64,000 bases of DNA from Amaurobius ferox (lineage: Eukaryota; Arthropoda; Arachnida; Araneae; Amaurobiidae): the NCBI GenBank assembly GCA_951213105.1, contig OX578150.1, positions 23,750,022 through 23,814,021 on the forward strand. The letters run 5' to 3'. The notes beneath the pieces are model-generated. The model searched no databases and was not told where the DNA came from. It worked only from the letters and a program-made list of their open reading frames with translations. How positions within the stretch are numbered: position 1 is the stretch's first letter; every line of letters begins with the position of its first letter. Below, in pieces: positions 21,668 to 32,241 of the stretch. The position numbers were made by a program, and so were the translations under genes.

Positions 21668-23535
21668 CGGGTGCTACCTGTAGGTAATAGAGAGGGAGGG
21701 GCTGTTTGCTCCCTCTCCTGGTCAGCCTAAAGTTATTAAGAATGGTAAAGCCCATTGCTTTAGTTATAAGATTTACATCCGTCACCACGGGAAGCCCTCT
21801 GATGACAACCTTCACTGGTAAGTCCTCTTTAAGGGAGTAAGTTTTGAACTGCACGCCTGTTTTCTTCAGGTAATTTGTGCAGTTCCTGAATTCTTCGTCA
21901 CTTTCGACGTGCACTTTGAAAAATTGTCGGTCGAGGACCGGAACAATTTTCGGTGCAAACCTTTTAAGGTTAAATAAGATCGAGGGCCAGTCAGGCTGCG
22001 AAGCGCTGATCAACAGCGGAGGCGGGGTGGGAGGCGAGGGAGTTGGCAAGTTTGCCGAGGGGCCGTCCTTACCGTGTTCGGTCATAGGTGCTTTCCTATT
22101 GGCCGGCTCAGGATCTGTAGAGTTTGCAGTAGTTCTTGATGACTTAGATATTTTATGTACAAATCCTTCCTCATCAGTGAAAATTCTGGGGGTATAGTTG
22201 CCATTAGTGGCTCTACGTTTAGCAGCATTGCTTAATTCATTATAATTATCATTATTTTTAGAAGAATTTCCAGCATTTATATTTAAGTTACTAATTTGTT
22301 TAGTTGCCTCGTGGGCGGCCTGGTCAAGTTTAGTTTTGTCGTTAAAGTTTTCAGAAGTCTGGGTTTTAGAACCCTCAGAATTGCTAGTAGAAGCATAATT
22401 AACATGACAACCATCATTAGAAGTAGGTAAATCAGTGGCTTTGGAAGCCGTATCCTCAACAACAGTGGTGGGGGGTAGGGGGTATAGTTAAACTATACTC
22501 ACCACCGCAGCCCAGTTCTTCAGCCATCTCGATCAGTTCGGATTCCAGTCTCTCCAGCCTGGTCTTGAATCTTGCAAAGTCAACTTTGTCGGTCGTGGTC
22601 TTTTTCGCCTGTTGCCGGCAGATCAAGTCCAGTTCGAGGTCCGTAACCACCTGTTTCAGTTTTAGTAACTCCTCCTTAGTATGCTTTTTGGAAAGATTAG
22701 ACTCGGTACTGTTACTCTGTGTAACGTCCATAACATCATCACTCTCAACAACTGCGTTCACACTACTCTCCATAACCACGTGCCCAGGCGCTACCTGGGC
22801 TTCACTATTCGTCGCGGGAGCACTCATCGAGAACGTACTACACTCTCGGAGTCCAAGCTCCGAATCGTGACTGACCGTAATGAAATCGTTATCCTTGTTG
22901 TTTTCATTGGTTGATTGAATATCGGAGTGGTCGGCGTCCATTTCTTCATCATTTACTTTTTGGATTTTCATGCTGATGTTTCCGGGATTTAAAGAGTAAG
23001 TTTTCATTACTAGCCAAGTTGGAATTTATATTGTCATTTAGGTTATCATTAACTTCATTTTCATTTATGGTTAGATCACTTTGGATTATAGTTAATTCAT
23101 TTATATTTTCAGCCGAATTTTCACTGTCATTTAATTCTTCATTATCATTACTGTTGGTTTTATCTATGTGGTAACAATTAGCAAGTTCTCCTATTTTTTT
23201 AAGCATTCTTAGGCTAGGTTCCACTGCTGGATACAGAGGGGGGGGGAGCACAAAAGTAATGTTAGATCAAAACATATACCTCTTATGTCATGGAGGATGA
23301 GTGCCTTGGCGTCGGACTCCATAGGAGTTGAGAGCTGGTAGCATAGGGCGTCCTTGGCAATGCCTTGGAGGGTGATCGCTATCTCGTTTGATCTAATCTG
23401 ATCTGGGACCAAGTCTGCTGTGTTTGGGATCTCTTTCAGCAGTAGCTGTAGTTCAGAGATGCGATATGGGGTTGCTTCCACTGGCAATCCATTCAGGAGT
23501 TCGTAAATTTTATGGTTCATATTTGAAAAGTTCAT
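21668..23535 (-). pseudogene. M2 ORF1, N-terminal and middle part
   Basis: 23535-23209: MNFSNMNHKIYELLNGLPVE, an N-terminal segment of unknown role. 23007-22456: acidic, Asn/Ser-rich, then a coiled stretch (KEELLKLKQVVTDLELDL, FKTRLERLESELIEMAEEL). 22085-21670: PRE_C2HC-type domain (VKVVIRGLPVVTDVN) ending LQVAPGTNPE at the M1' insertion. The C-terminal half is at 16632-15930. Frames shift at about 23210-23240 (8-G run) and 22480. Jockey-like ORF1. Confidence 0.7.
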
Positions 23536-23698
23536 AGGCTGAACCGAAGTTCAGAGTAGTAGAGTCAGATAGCTTCAGAGCACAGAGTGATCTCGAAGTG
23601 CAGAGAAAAGGATGCTCACCGGTCGAAGGACGAGGTAGCTATGACGAACGGGGCAAGGCTACGAAAGACGTCAAGAGATTCAATTTTTGGTGTCGAAA
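23536..23698 (-). other. Short 5' leader of M2
   Basis: Noncoding. Begins next to the NA1 3' terminus with ACACCAAAAATTGAATC; a very similar string (ACACCAAAAATTGAAC) occurs upstream of NA1 ORF1 at about 26568-26584. The M2 5' end appears complete or nearly so. Confidence 0.45.
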
Positions 23699-23832
23699 GG
23701 AGTGTCGAAAGCCCAGAACGACCGACTCATCCGAAGATTTGAGTAACAAGATGGACGTTCGGGAAAATTTTTGATTAGCGGAGTCCGACCTCCACAGTCA
23801 CGGTCCCCGGTCAGAGCAGCCAGTAGTTTATT
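23699..23832 (-). other. NA1 3' terminus with two-tier hairpin
   Basis: Minus strand: AATAAA at 23832-23827, then 133 nt to the end CGACACTCC. The outer stem arms are 23753-23760 (GAACGTCC) and 23716-23723 (GGTCGTTC); an inner hairpin ACUC...AUC-UUCG-GAU-GAGU follows. Homologous to tails at 31766, 39307, 44974, 49837, 55586 and 61690. Confidence 0.75.
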
Positions 23833-24720
23833 AAAATTCAAAATATTTTACAAACTAATTTACAGAAGTTCAACAGCAGTAGCTGGAAAATTTTTTTCCC
23901 AAAACAGTCGGGGGACAGACAAAACAACAAGGTTCACAAAAATCAAACAAAACACGTCAAACTACAAAAAGCACAGCAAACAACATAAAATGGAGTCAGA
24001 CAATATCGATCTAGAGTTAATACAATTAAAGCTTAAACGAATGAAAGCAAGGAAGAAAATTATATTTTAAAAAATTTTCAATTTCCGTTCACAGCAGTCA
24101 GCATAAATTTAAAATGGAGTCAGACAATATCAATCTAGAGTTATTACAATTAAAGCTTAAACGATGAAAGCAAGGAAAAAAAATTATATTTAAAAAAAAA
24201 ATTGTCAATTTCCGTTCACAGCAAACAACTTTAATTTAACATCCTATCATCATTAAAACGGAGTCAGACGATAAAAACAACCCAGAAGGTCAAAAAGCAG
24301 TTAAAAAAACAAAAAGGGATCAAATGCAAAAGAATTAAGATTTTAAATTTTTAAGCATATTTTCACAATGAAATGTGAAAATTTAAGTAATATAAAAACT
24401 GAAAATCGTAAGATTCACAGGGAAAGCATTTATAAGTAGTAGTTAAAAGTATAAAAGTTTTTTTTTTTTTTTTTAAACTGGGAAAAGATATTCAACAAGT
24501 TAATTTCTGCAAAACCTAATGTAAATTTTTAAGATTTAAACGATACAGAAATAAAATCAAAAGAAAAAAGTTTCAGAAGTTAAGCAAGTTGAAGATATAA
24601 TACAATTTATATCAGAGTAAAAGTTTAATGACTGCAAAAATTCTAAAGTATTTCAATCATACGCAGTAATGACATGAAAACAGTATTAACAAAATACAAA
24701 ATCAGGTGAGAGATCTCAGA
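23833..24720 (-). other. 3' UTR of NA1 (no ORF2)
   Basis: AT-rich noncoding sequence of about 0.9 kb between the NA1 ORF1 stop and the terminal hairpin. It contains a short direct duplication (GGAGTCAGACAATATC... at about 23993 and 24116, and a third partial copy near 24260). No endonuclease, RT or RNase H motif is present in any frame. Confidence 0.7.
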
Positions 24721-24724
24721 AAAA

Positions 24725-26566
24725 TTATAAAGTTTTTTGTAAGTCTTTGATACGCAAAAGTTCTTTGCGGAGAGCAGAACACTTTGATCGGTCTCGTGCA
24801 TTGTGCGAGGTACACCACTTAGGAGAAGAGTCTTCAAGATTGGCGGAGGTACAGTTCGGACCTGAAGCTATTTTAGATTTGCAGGTTTTAAAGGAATGTT
24901 TATCCGACGAACACTGGCTACATTTATGGATGGTTGACGGCATGAAGCAGCAGAGTGTCCATAGCCCTGGCAGCGAAAGCAGAGTTGCAAGGAAACGTAT
25001 TTCTTCACGATGATAAAATGAAAATGAAAATACAGTTTCTTAATTTTCAGGAGTGATTTTCCAGCTTCTACATTAATCAGAATTACCCAGTTATTTAATC
25101 CAAGTCTATTTTTGAAAGATTTCACAATTTTGAACTCCCGTATCTCCTCAGCAGGTAGATTTCGTTAAAGCAAAGGTTTAATGTCATTTTCAGTGATGGC
25201 CACAGGGACGTTAAAAAAGATGAGTGGCATTTTACGAGCGGGCGGTCTGGTGATGTCAGAGCTACGGGTGAGATCAGAATCTTCAAGTTTCGGAATCAAT
25301 GAGTCAATATCGTCTCCGCGACACGTGATCTTGAGTGTGTCCCTATTTACAGTGGAGATATTCTGAATATTAACATCAGAGGGACAATGAGAATTGAGGA
25401 GATCATTCCTGATGTGGACCAGAGATTTAGTAGGGTCCTTTCCACGGAGCAGCACGCTGGCATACGATGTCTCAGTTACAGTGTTAGGCGATCCTGAAGA
25501 TGGGACATCAGATTCGTTTGATAAGTTTCTTTGAACAACATCTTCAACAAAAGAAGGAATCTCCCGAAGATCCTGTGCAAGGGATTGTGTAAAACATGCA
25601 ATGTCAGATGATATAGATGTTCTCAGTAGATCAAGTTCTTCATGAAAAGAGTTTGAGATTTCTTGTAAAGGTTGTGAGAAATCTAGTTTCGGTGATAAAC
25701 AGGTCGGTGATTGTGAGTTATAGAGTTGACTGGTGGATTTGATTATATTAATTTTGTCCTCCAAAAATTCCATTTGGGATTCTGAGGGTTTGACATAATT
25801 AGTAAGAAAATTATGGATTTGATCACAGGCGCTGAGAATGTTATTGTATGAGGTCCCTTCAGGCTCTCCATCAGATTCAGCAGGCACGGAGGAGAAGAAA
25901 GGGTTATTGACCAACCGGACATCAGGAGAGAGGGGGTGGTCAGAAGAAGAATAAAGCAGGGTATGACCAGAGGCTGCAGGTTCAGCAGTGGCAGCAGGCT
26001 CAACAGGAGAGTCAATAGGAGTGGCGGCAGGCTCAACAGGAGGGTACTTGTCCATCCAGTTCTCAGAGAAAAGGGGTAGTTCAGGAGAAGAATAAAGCAG
26101 GGTTTGACCAGAGTCTGCAGGTTCAGCAGTGGCAGCAGGCTCAACAGGAGAGTCAACAGGAGTGGCAGCAGGCTCAACAGGAGGAGGTACTTGTCCATCC
26201 AGTTCTCAGAGAAAAGGGGTGGCTCAGGAGAAGAATAAAGCAGGGTTTGACCAGAGTCTGCAGGTTCAGCAGTGGCAGCAGGCTCAACAGGAGAGTCAAC
26301 AGGAGTGGCAGCAGGCTCAACAGGAGAGTCAACAGGAGGAGGTACTTGTCCATCCAGTTCTCAGAGAAAAGGGGTGGCTCAGGAGAAGAATAAAGCAGGG
26401 TTTGACCAGAGTCTGCAGGTTCAGCAGTGGCAGCAGGCTCAACAGGAGAGTCAACAGGAGTGGCAGCAGGCTCAACAGGAGGAGGGTACTTGTCCATCCA
26501 GTTCTCAGAGAAAAGGGGTAGCTCGTTTGGAGTTTTCCCCAGAGTTCCATTTCCCCAGAGTTCCAT
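24725..26566 (-). pseudogene. NA1 ORF1: gag-like protein of an ORF1-only element
   Basis: Order: repeated Pro/Glu/Ala region (26520-25990, 48-residue unit), acidic linker, helical region (SFHEELDLLRTSISSDIA), SYASVLLRGKDPTKS, a nucleic-acid-binding region (IFFNVPVAITENDI; NWVILINVEAGKSLLK), knuckles (CFRCQGYGHSAASC, CSQCSSDKHSFKTC, then an atypical NCTSAN) and a C-terminal ARDRSKCSALRKELLRIKDL. Frameshifts at about 26060, 25150 and 24930. The same domain set as NA2 ORF1 (45998-48448). No ORF2 follows. Confidence 0.75.
26045..26520. repeat. 144-bp tandem repeat inside NA1 ORF1
   Basis: TACTTGTCCATCCAGTTCTC recurs at about 26045, 26188, 26343 and 26487 (spacing 143, 155, 144). Each unit encodes about 48 residues with SENWMDKYP, PVEPAATP, DSPVEPAATAEPA and TLLYSS. 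A further degenerate copy lies at 25900-26040. Internal 12-bp variation in the VEPAAT part changes copy length and breaks the frame at one place. Confidence 0.85.
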
Positions 26567-28570
26567 CAGAGTTCAATTTTTGGTGTGTAAAGGTGAAGCA
26601 AACTTACAGGCGAATTTGCTCCCGCACAATCTCACTCCAACTCCCGTGACGCATGCGCATCAGCTCGGGGAAAGTAGTTGTGTGCCAAGCAGGGGGAATG
26701 AAATGGGTTAATTTCTTTTCTTCATCGCAAGTCAATGTGTGTGTGTGTTATATTTCCACGTAGTCCGAATTTATTACAATTTTAGGCAGTTAATTTAATT
26801 TTTTTTGTCATTTCTTTTACATGGTTGACATGTATTTCATCGTGTATTACAATTCTGGGCTGTGTACATTTGATTTTCCGATTGTAATTGTTTTAAAATG
26901 ACCAATTTGCTGAGTTTCTTGCAAACACAAAAGGTACGTGAATTATTTCTATCCTAAAAGTATTTAATCTATTGTTTTATTTAGTATGCATATGTAATCG
27001 CAATAAACACCTTTAGAAATAAGGGATCTTGCCGTTTAGGATTCTTATCATGATCATATTTATTCATTTGTATACTTAAAACTTTTAATTCTACTAATCG
27101 ACTGCCAGTTGATTAGAATAGCTTGACATAAACCAGTTGATTAGCTTGTTTGAGATAAAATTATTTTTAATTTTCTGTCTGTTCAGGCTGATTTTCTGGA
27201 TGTGTTGAAGCAGATAGCATTAGAAATAAAATACTTTTAGATTATTTATACTGTGAAATGACTATGCTGTATTTTTAATTTTTACTGATTTTAATGAGTC
27301 TCCAAATACATTAATTAACAAGACTTATTTGGATTATTTGATGAAATAAAGAATGGAATGGCTGTTTATTTTTTGAAACATTGCCGTTGCTTAAAAATTT
27401 TGGCCCCTCAATCATTTAAAGCAAAATATTCAATTTATACAATTTAGTATTTTTTAGTTGTGTTAAATTGTAAGTAAAATTAAAATTAGTTTATAAATTT
27501 TGAATTCAAAAAGCTGAAATTTTATTTTTATCTAATCTGCTAATTAGATTTTTGATTATAAAGGGGTCGGTGTAAAGAAATCTTATTTTCTTCATTTTTC
27601 AATCACAGAATAGTAGATTGAAACTTTCATATATTTTAAAGCTATATGTTAATGTTGTCACTCAAAATATACAAATTTGAGTTATCCTTGCAAAACTAAT
27701 TTGATTATGAATTGAAATTATTTCTTGAAATATGTTTATACCCTTAATTTTGTTTCTTTACATTTATTAAAATTAAGGAGTATATATAAAACAATAATCT
27801 GTTAAAAATAATGTTTATACTATTTCATAAGTGAAGGCAAAGGATTGATTAGGTTTTCCTTTCCGTTAAGGAAAAATTCACATATTTCACCAATATGTAA
27901 ATTTTATTCTAATTTTTTTATAAATAAGTAAATAACATCTGTTTTCAATATATTTTACAATCTGTGAAAAAACTAATTTTTTTATCAATATGAAATTAAT
28001 GTGAATATTTTAAAACAAATTCAGAAAATATAATTTTAAATTTTCGTCATTTGAAAAACAAATGCATTCCATACTCTTTTTTGAATTTCTTCATAACATA
28101 AAATATTTTTCCATGTTATACGAACAATTTTGACCTCTCGATCATTTAAAGCAAAGTAGTTTATTCATACAGTACGGTAATATTTTAGATTTTTACTAAA
28201 TTTAAGGAAAAACTAAATGTGTTTGTTTTGTAAATTTAACAAATCATGTTATATAAAATTTATGAGAAAGAAATATGTAACGTAATCAGTTTTGCATAAT
28301 CTTTGAAAAAATAGTCTATACTGAAATCACATCAGTATTATTACTATTATAATACCGCAAAAAAGGAAAAAAAATATTTTATGTTACAAAGTCTTGTACA
28401 AAAAGATTTCGTAGGCATTAAAAAAAAAACAGGAGGAAAAGCTGAAGTGCAACGCGTTGCGGCCCCTGAATGTTGTTTTCTCTGCATACCTCCGTCAATT
28501 TCTCATAGCGCATGCACCGGATTTCGTGTTTACATTAGCCCAATGACGATTTTCTGGGTGGCTTGATGGA
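26567..28570. other. AT-rich stretch without recognisable genes
   Basis: About 2 kb. The proximal part (26567-26720) is moderately GC and may be NA1 leader. The remainder is very AT-rich with short ORFs only. A degenerate repeat CCTCAATCATTTAAAGCAAA occurs at 27406-27425 and again near 28135-28155, each followed by similar AT-rich sequence, so this may be an old noncoding transposon or host intergenic DNA. I recognise nothing else. Confidence 0.5.
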
Positions 28571-28989
28571 GCGCCTAGACAAAAATTGCCTGTATCTCCA
28601 GGGTGAATCTGTGCAGCTGAACTTAAAAATCAATTGAAATGCTCCATGCAAGGGGGGGGGGATATTCTGAGGATGAACTAAGGAAAAGGCGGTAAACTCA
28701 GAAGAGGTGGATGTCTTTCTCTCAGCAAAAAAAAGTGAAAGTTTTTTTGTTCCCCCCCCCCCCCCCCCGTAGGAAAAAAGACAAATGAAGCTTGATTGTT
28801 TGTAGAGGTAAGGTGTTGCTACTAGCACCTTCCAGGAATGAATACTTCCAACAATTAATTTGCAACAGTTAATTTGCAAAGAGTAACTTAAAATTTACAA
28901 TTAATATGCAAAGAGTTTACAATTACTTAAAATTTACAATTAGTTTGCTTTTTTTTTTTTACAATTAATTTTCAAAGAGTAACTTAAAA
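28571..28989. other. Low-complexity spacer with G, C and AT-rich repeats
   Basis: Contains a 10-G run (28652-28661), a 17-C run (28752-28768) and degenerate repeats of about 35 bp around TTTACAATTAAT..GCAAAGAGTAACTTAAAA (28850-28990). No coding evidence. Confidence 0.5.
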
Positions 28990-29829
28990 TTTTGAGTTTT
29001 AGAATTTGAGAATGGTAGAGACTCTTGGTCTCTTGCGGTACTTCCATTGGTGGGGGTCGTAATCCGGCAAGTTGCAAATTTCCTCATTCGGGATTTTATT
29101 GAGATTTGAGTAGAAGTTTTGAGCAAGTTTGACAATTTGTTTATTAATTTTGACTATGCCGAAGTCTCTGTGAATGACATCATTCCTAAGGAAGAGAGAG
29201 GCTTTTCTTATAATTCGAAGAGTTTTGTTTTGGATCTTTTGAGTTTTTTAAGGGTTTTTTCTTCAACAAATCCCCAGACCGGGGCTCCATAAAGGAGGAT
29301 CGGCCTAAGGACAGTTTTATACAGCAAGACTTTATTTTGGAAGCTGGCGTTAGCAGAGTGAAGAATTGAGAATAATAACCTCCTGGCCTTATGAAATTTG
29401 TTGATGGTTCTCGAGATATGAGGTTTCCAGGAGAGCTTGGAGTCGAAGGTGACTCCAAGGTATTTGGCATTTCAACATAAGGAATTTGCTTATTATTGAT
29501 TTGGATAAATTTAGGTTTGATTTTCTTGCGGATTTTAGAGAAGATGATACATTTAGTTTTATTTTCATTTATTTTAATTTTCCAATTCCAGAACCAGGCG
29601 GAGATAATGTTTATGTGGTTTTGCAATCTGAAGCGAATAACGTATTTTTTTGAGCTGCTGGTGTATAAAGCTGTGTCGTCCACATACATGGCGATGTACG
29701 TGTGCTGGGCGCGGGGGATGCCGTTGATGTAGAGATTGAAAAGGGTCGGGGCCAATTGCGAGCCTTGTGGGACCCCAGATCTAAGTGGTTTGTGATTGGA
29801 GTAGGAGTGTTTGTAGCGGACGTCTCAAG
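28990..29829 (-). pseudogene. LINE M5 (Jockey-like) reverse transcriptase, 5'-truncated
   Basis: Begins inside the RT at RYKHSYSNHKPLRSGVPQGS (29829), capped by an M1-type 3' UTR. YVDD lies in the MYVDDTALYTSSS block near 29675, followed by WFWNWKIKINENKTKC, then in other frames a thumb (LRPILLYGAPVWG) and C-terminal DPHQWKYRKRPRVSTIL. Same family as M3. Frameshift near 29475. No RNase H. Confidence 0.8.
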
Positions 29830-30198
29830 GTCTCAAGGACGGGGTTATACGGAGTGCCCAGGAGGGGAAAAATTCCCCCCTTTAAACTCCAGACGAAAAG
29901 GAAAAGAGATACTAAAGAGAAAACATAAGGGATTGAGTTTACATCAGAAGGTTTGCTGGGGGGGGGTGCGACCGAAGTCGGACCCTTCCCCAAGACTACA
30001 GAAGGAGAAAGAACTAGGGCCCAAGTGGGCGCCTAGCGGGAGAAATAAGAGAGGGGGGAAGAAGCGCGCCCCGAAGGACGCAGGGCCTTGGGCTTGAGAC
30101 GGGGGGTGTACCGTACACAACAAAAAAAAGTTTGAAGGTTCGTCGATGCAACGCGTATTCCCAAAAGCAAGGGAGGGGCACGGTGTTAACTAGAGTTC
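29830..30198 (-). mobile_element. M1-type 3' UTR fragment
   Basis: About 370 bp homologous to the 3' UTR of M1' (16647-17026). It starts (minus strand) at GAACTCTAG (30198-30190) and ends CGTCCTTGAGA at M5, where CCTTGAGA is doubled. Only the 3' end of the element is present; the 5' side is capped by tail B1. Contains an 8-G run near 29959. Confidence 0.75.
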
Positions 30199-30425
30199 AG
30201 AACTTCGCTGGAGGACCCTACCTCCTAACCGAGAGCGGTTTAGAGGATTAGTGGTAGGGCTCCGACTCTACTATCTAACTTTGCCGTCGCCGAGGCGACG
30301 GACCTGGGGAAACAGGCGCAAAACGAAGACCCCGCCGAATCTTGATCTGCGACCCCACGAAGGGGCACTAGAGGCGCCGCTGCTGTGGTAGATCCCCCAC
30401 CGCCGGTGATGGTTTACTACAAAAT
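30199..30425 (-). other. GC-rich 3' tail B1 of family C element
   Basis: Matches 62818-63035 along its length: GGAGGACCCTACCTCCT, GGTAGGGCTCCGACTCTACT, GGAAACAGGCGCA, GAGGCGCCGCTG, GGTGATGGTT (plus-strand wording). The minus-strand end is GGTCCTCCAGCGAAGT. In both places it follows 160-bp-type repeats, so I treat it as the 3' terminus of family C. Confidence 0.65.
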
Positions 30426-30530
30426 AGAGTGTTGGTTACATAGCTTGTATACATGATTTCATATTACATTGATTTGTCTTTTTAGTGTTGACAATTCTTC
30501 TTAGATTTTTAACAGTATTTCAAGTGATCG

Positions 30531-31000
30531 TTCTTTGGTGCATAGTTTGCAGTTCATTTTGAACGTTCACTGGTTATTGTTCGTGAGTGTTCATTTAGTG
30601 ATCGTTGCTGGTTCGGAGTTGCTGGGTCAGAGTTCAGCTGGTTTTGAGTGCTGCAGAGAGATCATTGCTGGTTCAGAGTTCGTATGATTGTTCTTTGGTG
30701 CATTGTTTGCAGTTCATTTTGAGCGTTCACTGATTATTGTTCGTGAGTGTTCGTTTGGTGATCATTGCCGGTTCAGAGTTGCTGGTTCAGCGTTCAGCTG
30801 GTTCAGAGTGCTGCAGAGAGATCATTGCTGGTTCAGGGTTCGTGTGATTGATCTTTGGTGCATAGTTTGCTGTTTATTTTGATCGATCACTGGATTTTGT
30901 TCGTGAGAGATCATTTAGTGATCATTGCTGGTTCAGAGTTGCAGATCTTGCTGTTCGCTGAGATTGTTCTCAGGGTTGTATCACTATTATTGTGTTCGGG
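30531..31000. repeat. 160-bp tandem repeat in the family C 3' UTR
   Basis: TTCTTTGGTGCATAGTTTGC recurs at 30531, 30691 and 30851 (variant ATCTTTGG), an exact 160-bp period. Units are rich in GTTCACTG, GTTCGTGAG and GGTTCAGAGTT. A related, more degenerate array fills 63100-64000. Confidence 0.8.
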
Positions 31001-31438
31001 TTATTTAGTTCATGCTATGTACACTGTGTACTTGAGAGCTGAATCGTGATTGGCTGTTAGTCGACACTGATGTCCGTGCATCTATGTGCTGATTTCCGTT
31101 GGTTCTGAAATTGCTAAGTTGTGCATGACTTACTGGTCATTGTGAATAGAGAATCTATGCTATACATTATAATACAAATATATGATACATGAAACATATG
31201 ATACATGCAGACATTGATACATAAAACAATATATTATTATACAGGATAGTATGGTGACAATGTCATACTGTTCATCACATTTAGTGCTCTGGGATGTTAT
31301 ATACAGAAGTGTTTCTTTTGGAGTGTATTTACAATAAGATTGCATTGCTTGTGGATTGCATTCTTGCTGTGTTGTGTGTGTTGAGTTTAGTGTCTGTTTT
31401 GTGGGTATAGACTCTTGAAGATTGAGACCAGGGGTTGG
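31001..31438 (-). other. Remaining 3' UTR of family C element
   Basis: AT-rich noncoding sequence between the 160-bp repeats and the ORF2 stop at 31439. Short inverted ATGATACAT repeats near 31180-31220. No credible ORF. Confidence 0.5.
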
Positions 31439-31765
31439 TTATGTGGTTTTATATATTACATGTTGGTTTTCGAAAACGTAAGCCATGAATTTGTTGATTT
31501 TGGAAATTATGTATGGGTTCTCTGCTGCTTTGGAAATCCACGCCTGGAAATTTTGAATAGCTGGTTCCTTTATGTGGTGATGTGTTGTAAGTGGGCATTT
31601 GAAGACGTAGTGGGTTGAGTTACCCTCCCCGGTTCCGCAGACGCAGTCCGGTGAGGGAATTTTCCCAATTCTGTGGTGATAGGACGGAAATGGTCCATGA
31701 TTGGTTAGGAACCAGGAGAAGAAGTTATTGGGGGTGCAGAATGATCTCGACGGTTTTGGGAGTAA
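31439..31765 (-). pseudogene. Family C ORF2, C-terminal end after RNase H
   Basis: Encodes the Cys/His terminal module found after RNase H in R1/LOA/I-like LINEs: FLTNHGPFPSYHHRIG, CVCGTGEGNSTHYVFKCP, then HHIKEPAIQNFQAW, with a stop at 31439. Everything upstream is missing; the 5' cut at 31765 is joined directly to the 3' terminus of A1. Confidence 0.75.
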
Positions 31766-31948
31766 GGAGTGTTGAAGACCCAGACCGTCCGGCTCGTCCT
31801 GAGGACATGAGCAACCATTTGGACGGCCGGGAAAAATATAGCCGAAGCTAACTCCCAAGGCCAACGTCCCGCGGTCCAACCAACACCAACCAACACCGGG
31901 GCCCCACGAGCAGCCCACAGCGGGCGCCGAAACAGGGCAAAGTTTATT
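31766..31948 (-). other. A1 3' terminus with two-tier hairpin
   Basis: AATAAA at 31948-31943, then 182 nt to the end CAACACTCC. Outer stem arms 31821-31828 (GGCCGTCC) and 31783-31790 (GGACGGTC); inner hairpin GCUC..GUCC-UCA-GGAC..GAGC. The 3' end abuts the broken family C ORF2. Confidence 0.75.
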
Positions 31949-32241
31949 TAAGAAACTTAAAAAAATTTTTACATTGAAGGGTTACAAGGTTCCACCACTT
32001 AAGGGAACAAAAATTTTCAGGTGGAGAAAGCACAATCAGCAGACGAATATTCAAATATTAAGGTTGAAGAGTAAACATATTATGCTGAACACTGAGTACT
32101 AACAAACAAAAACCACACTAACAGAAAACAAACATAACAGAATACAAGACAATAACAGGCAAAAGCCGACAACACCATGCAAAAGGGGGGTAACACCTCC
32201 AGGGAACCGACCAGAGGAAGAGGGGAAAACTCACAGGCTGA

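Noticed and set aside
26045..26520. CRISPR-like array
   Set aside because: Units are contiguous coding repeats without variable spacers in a eukaryotic LINE ORF.
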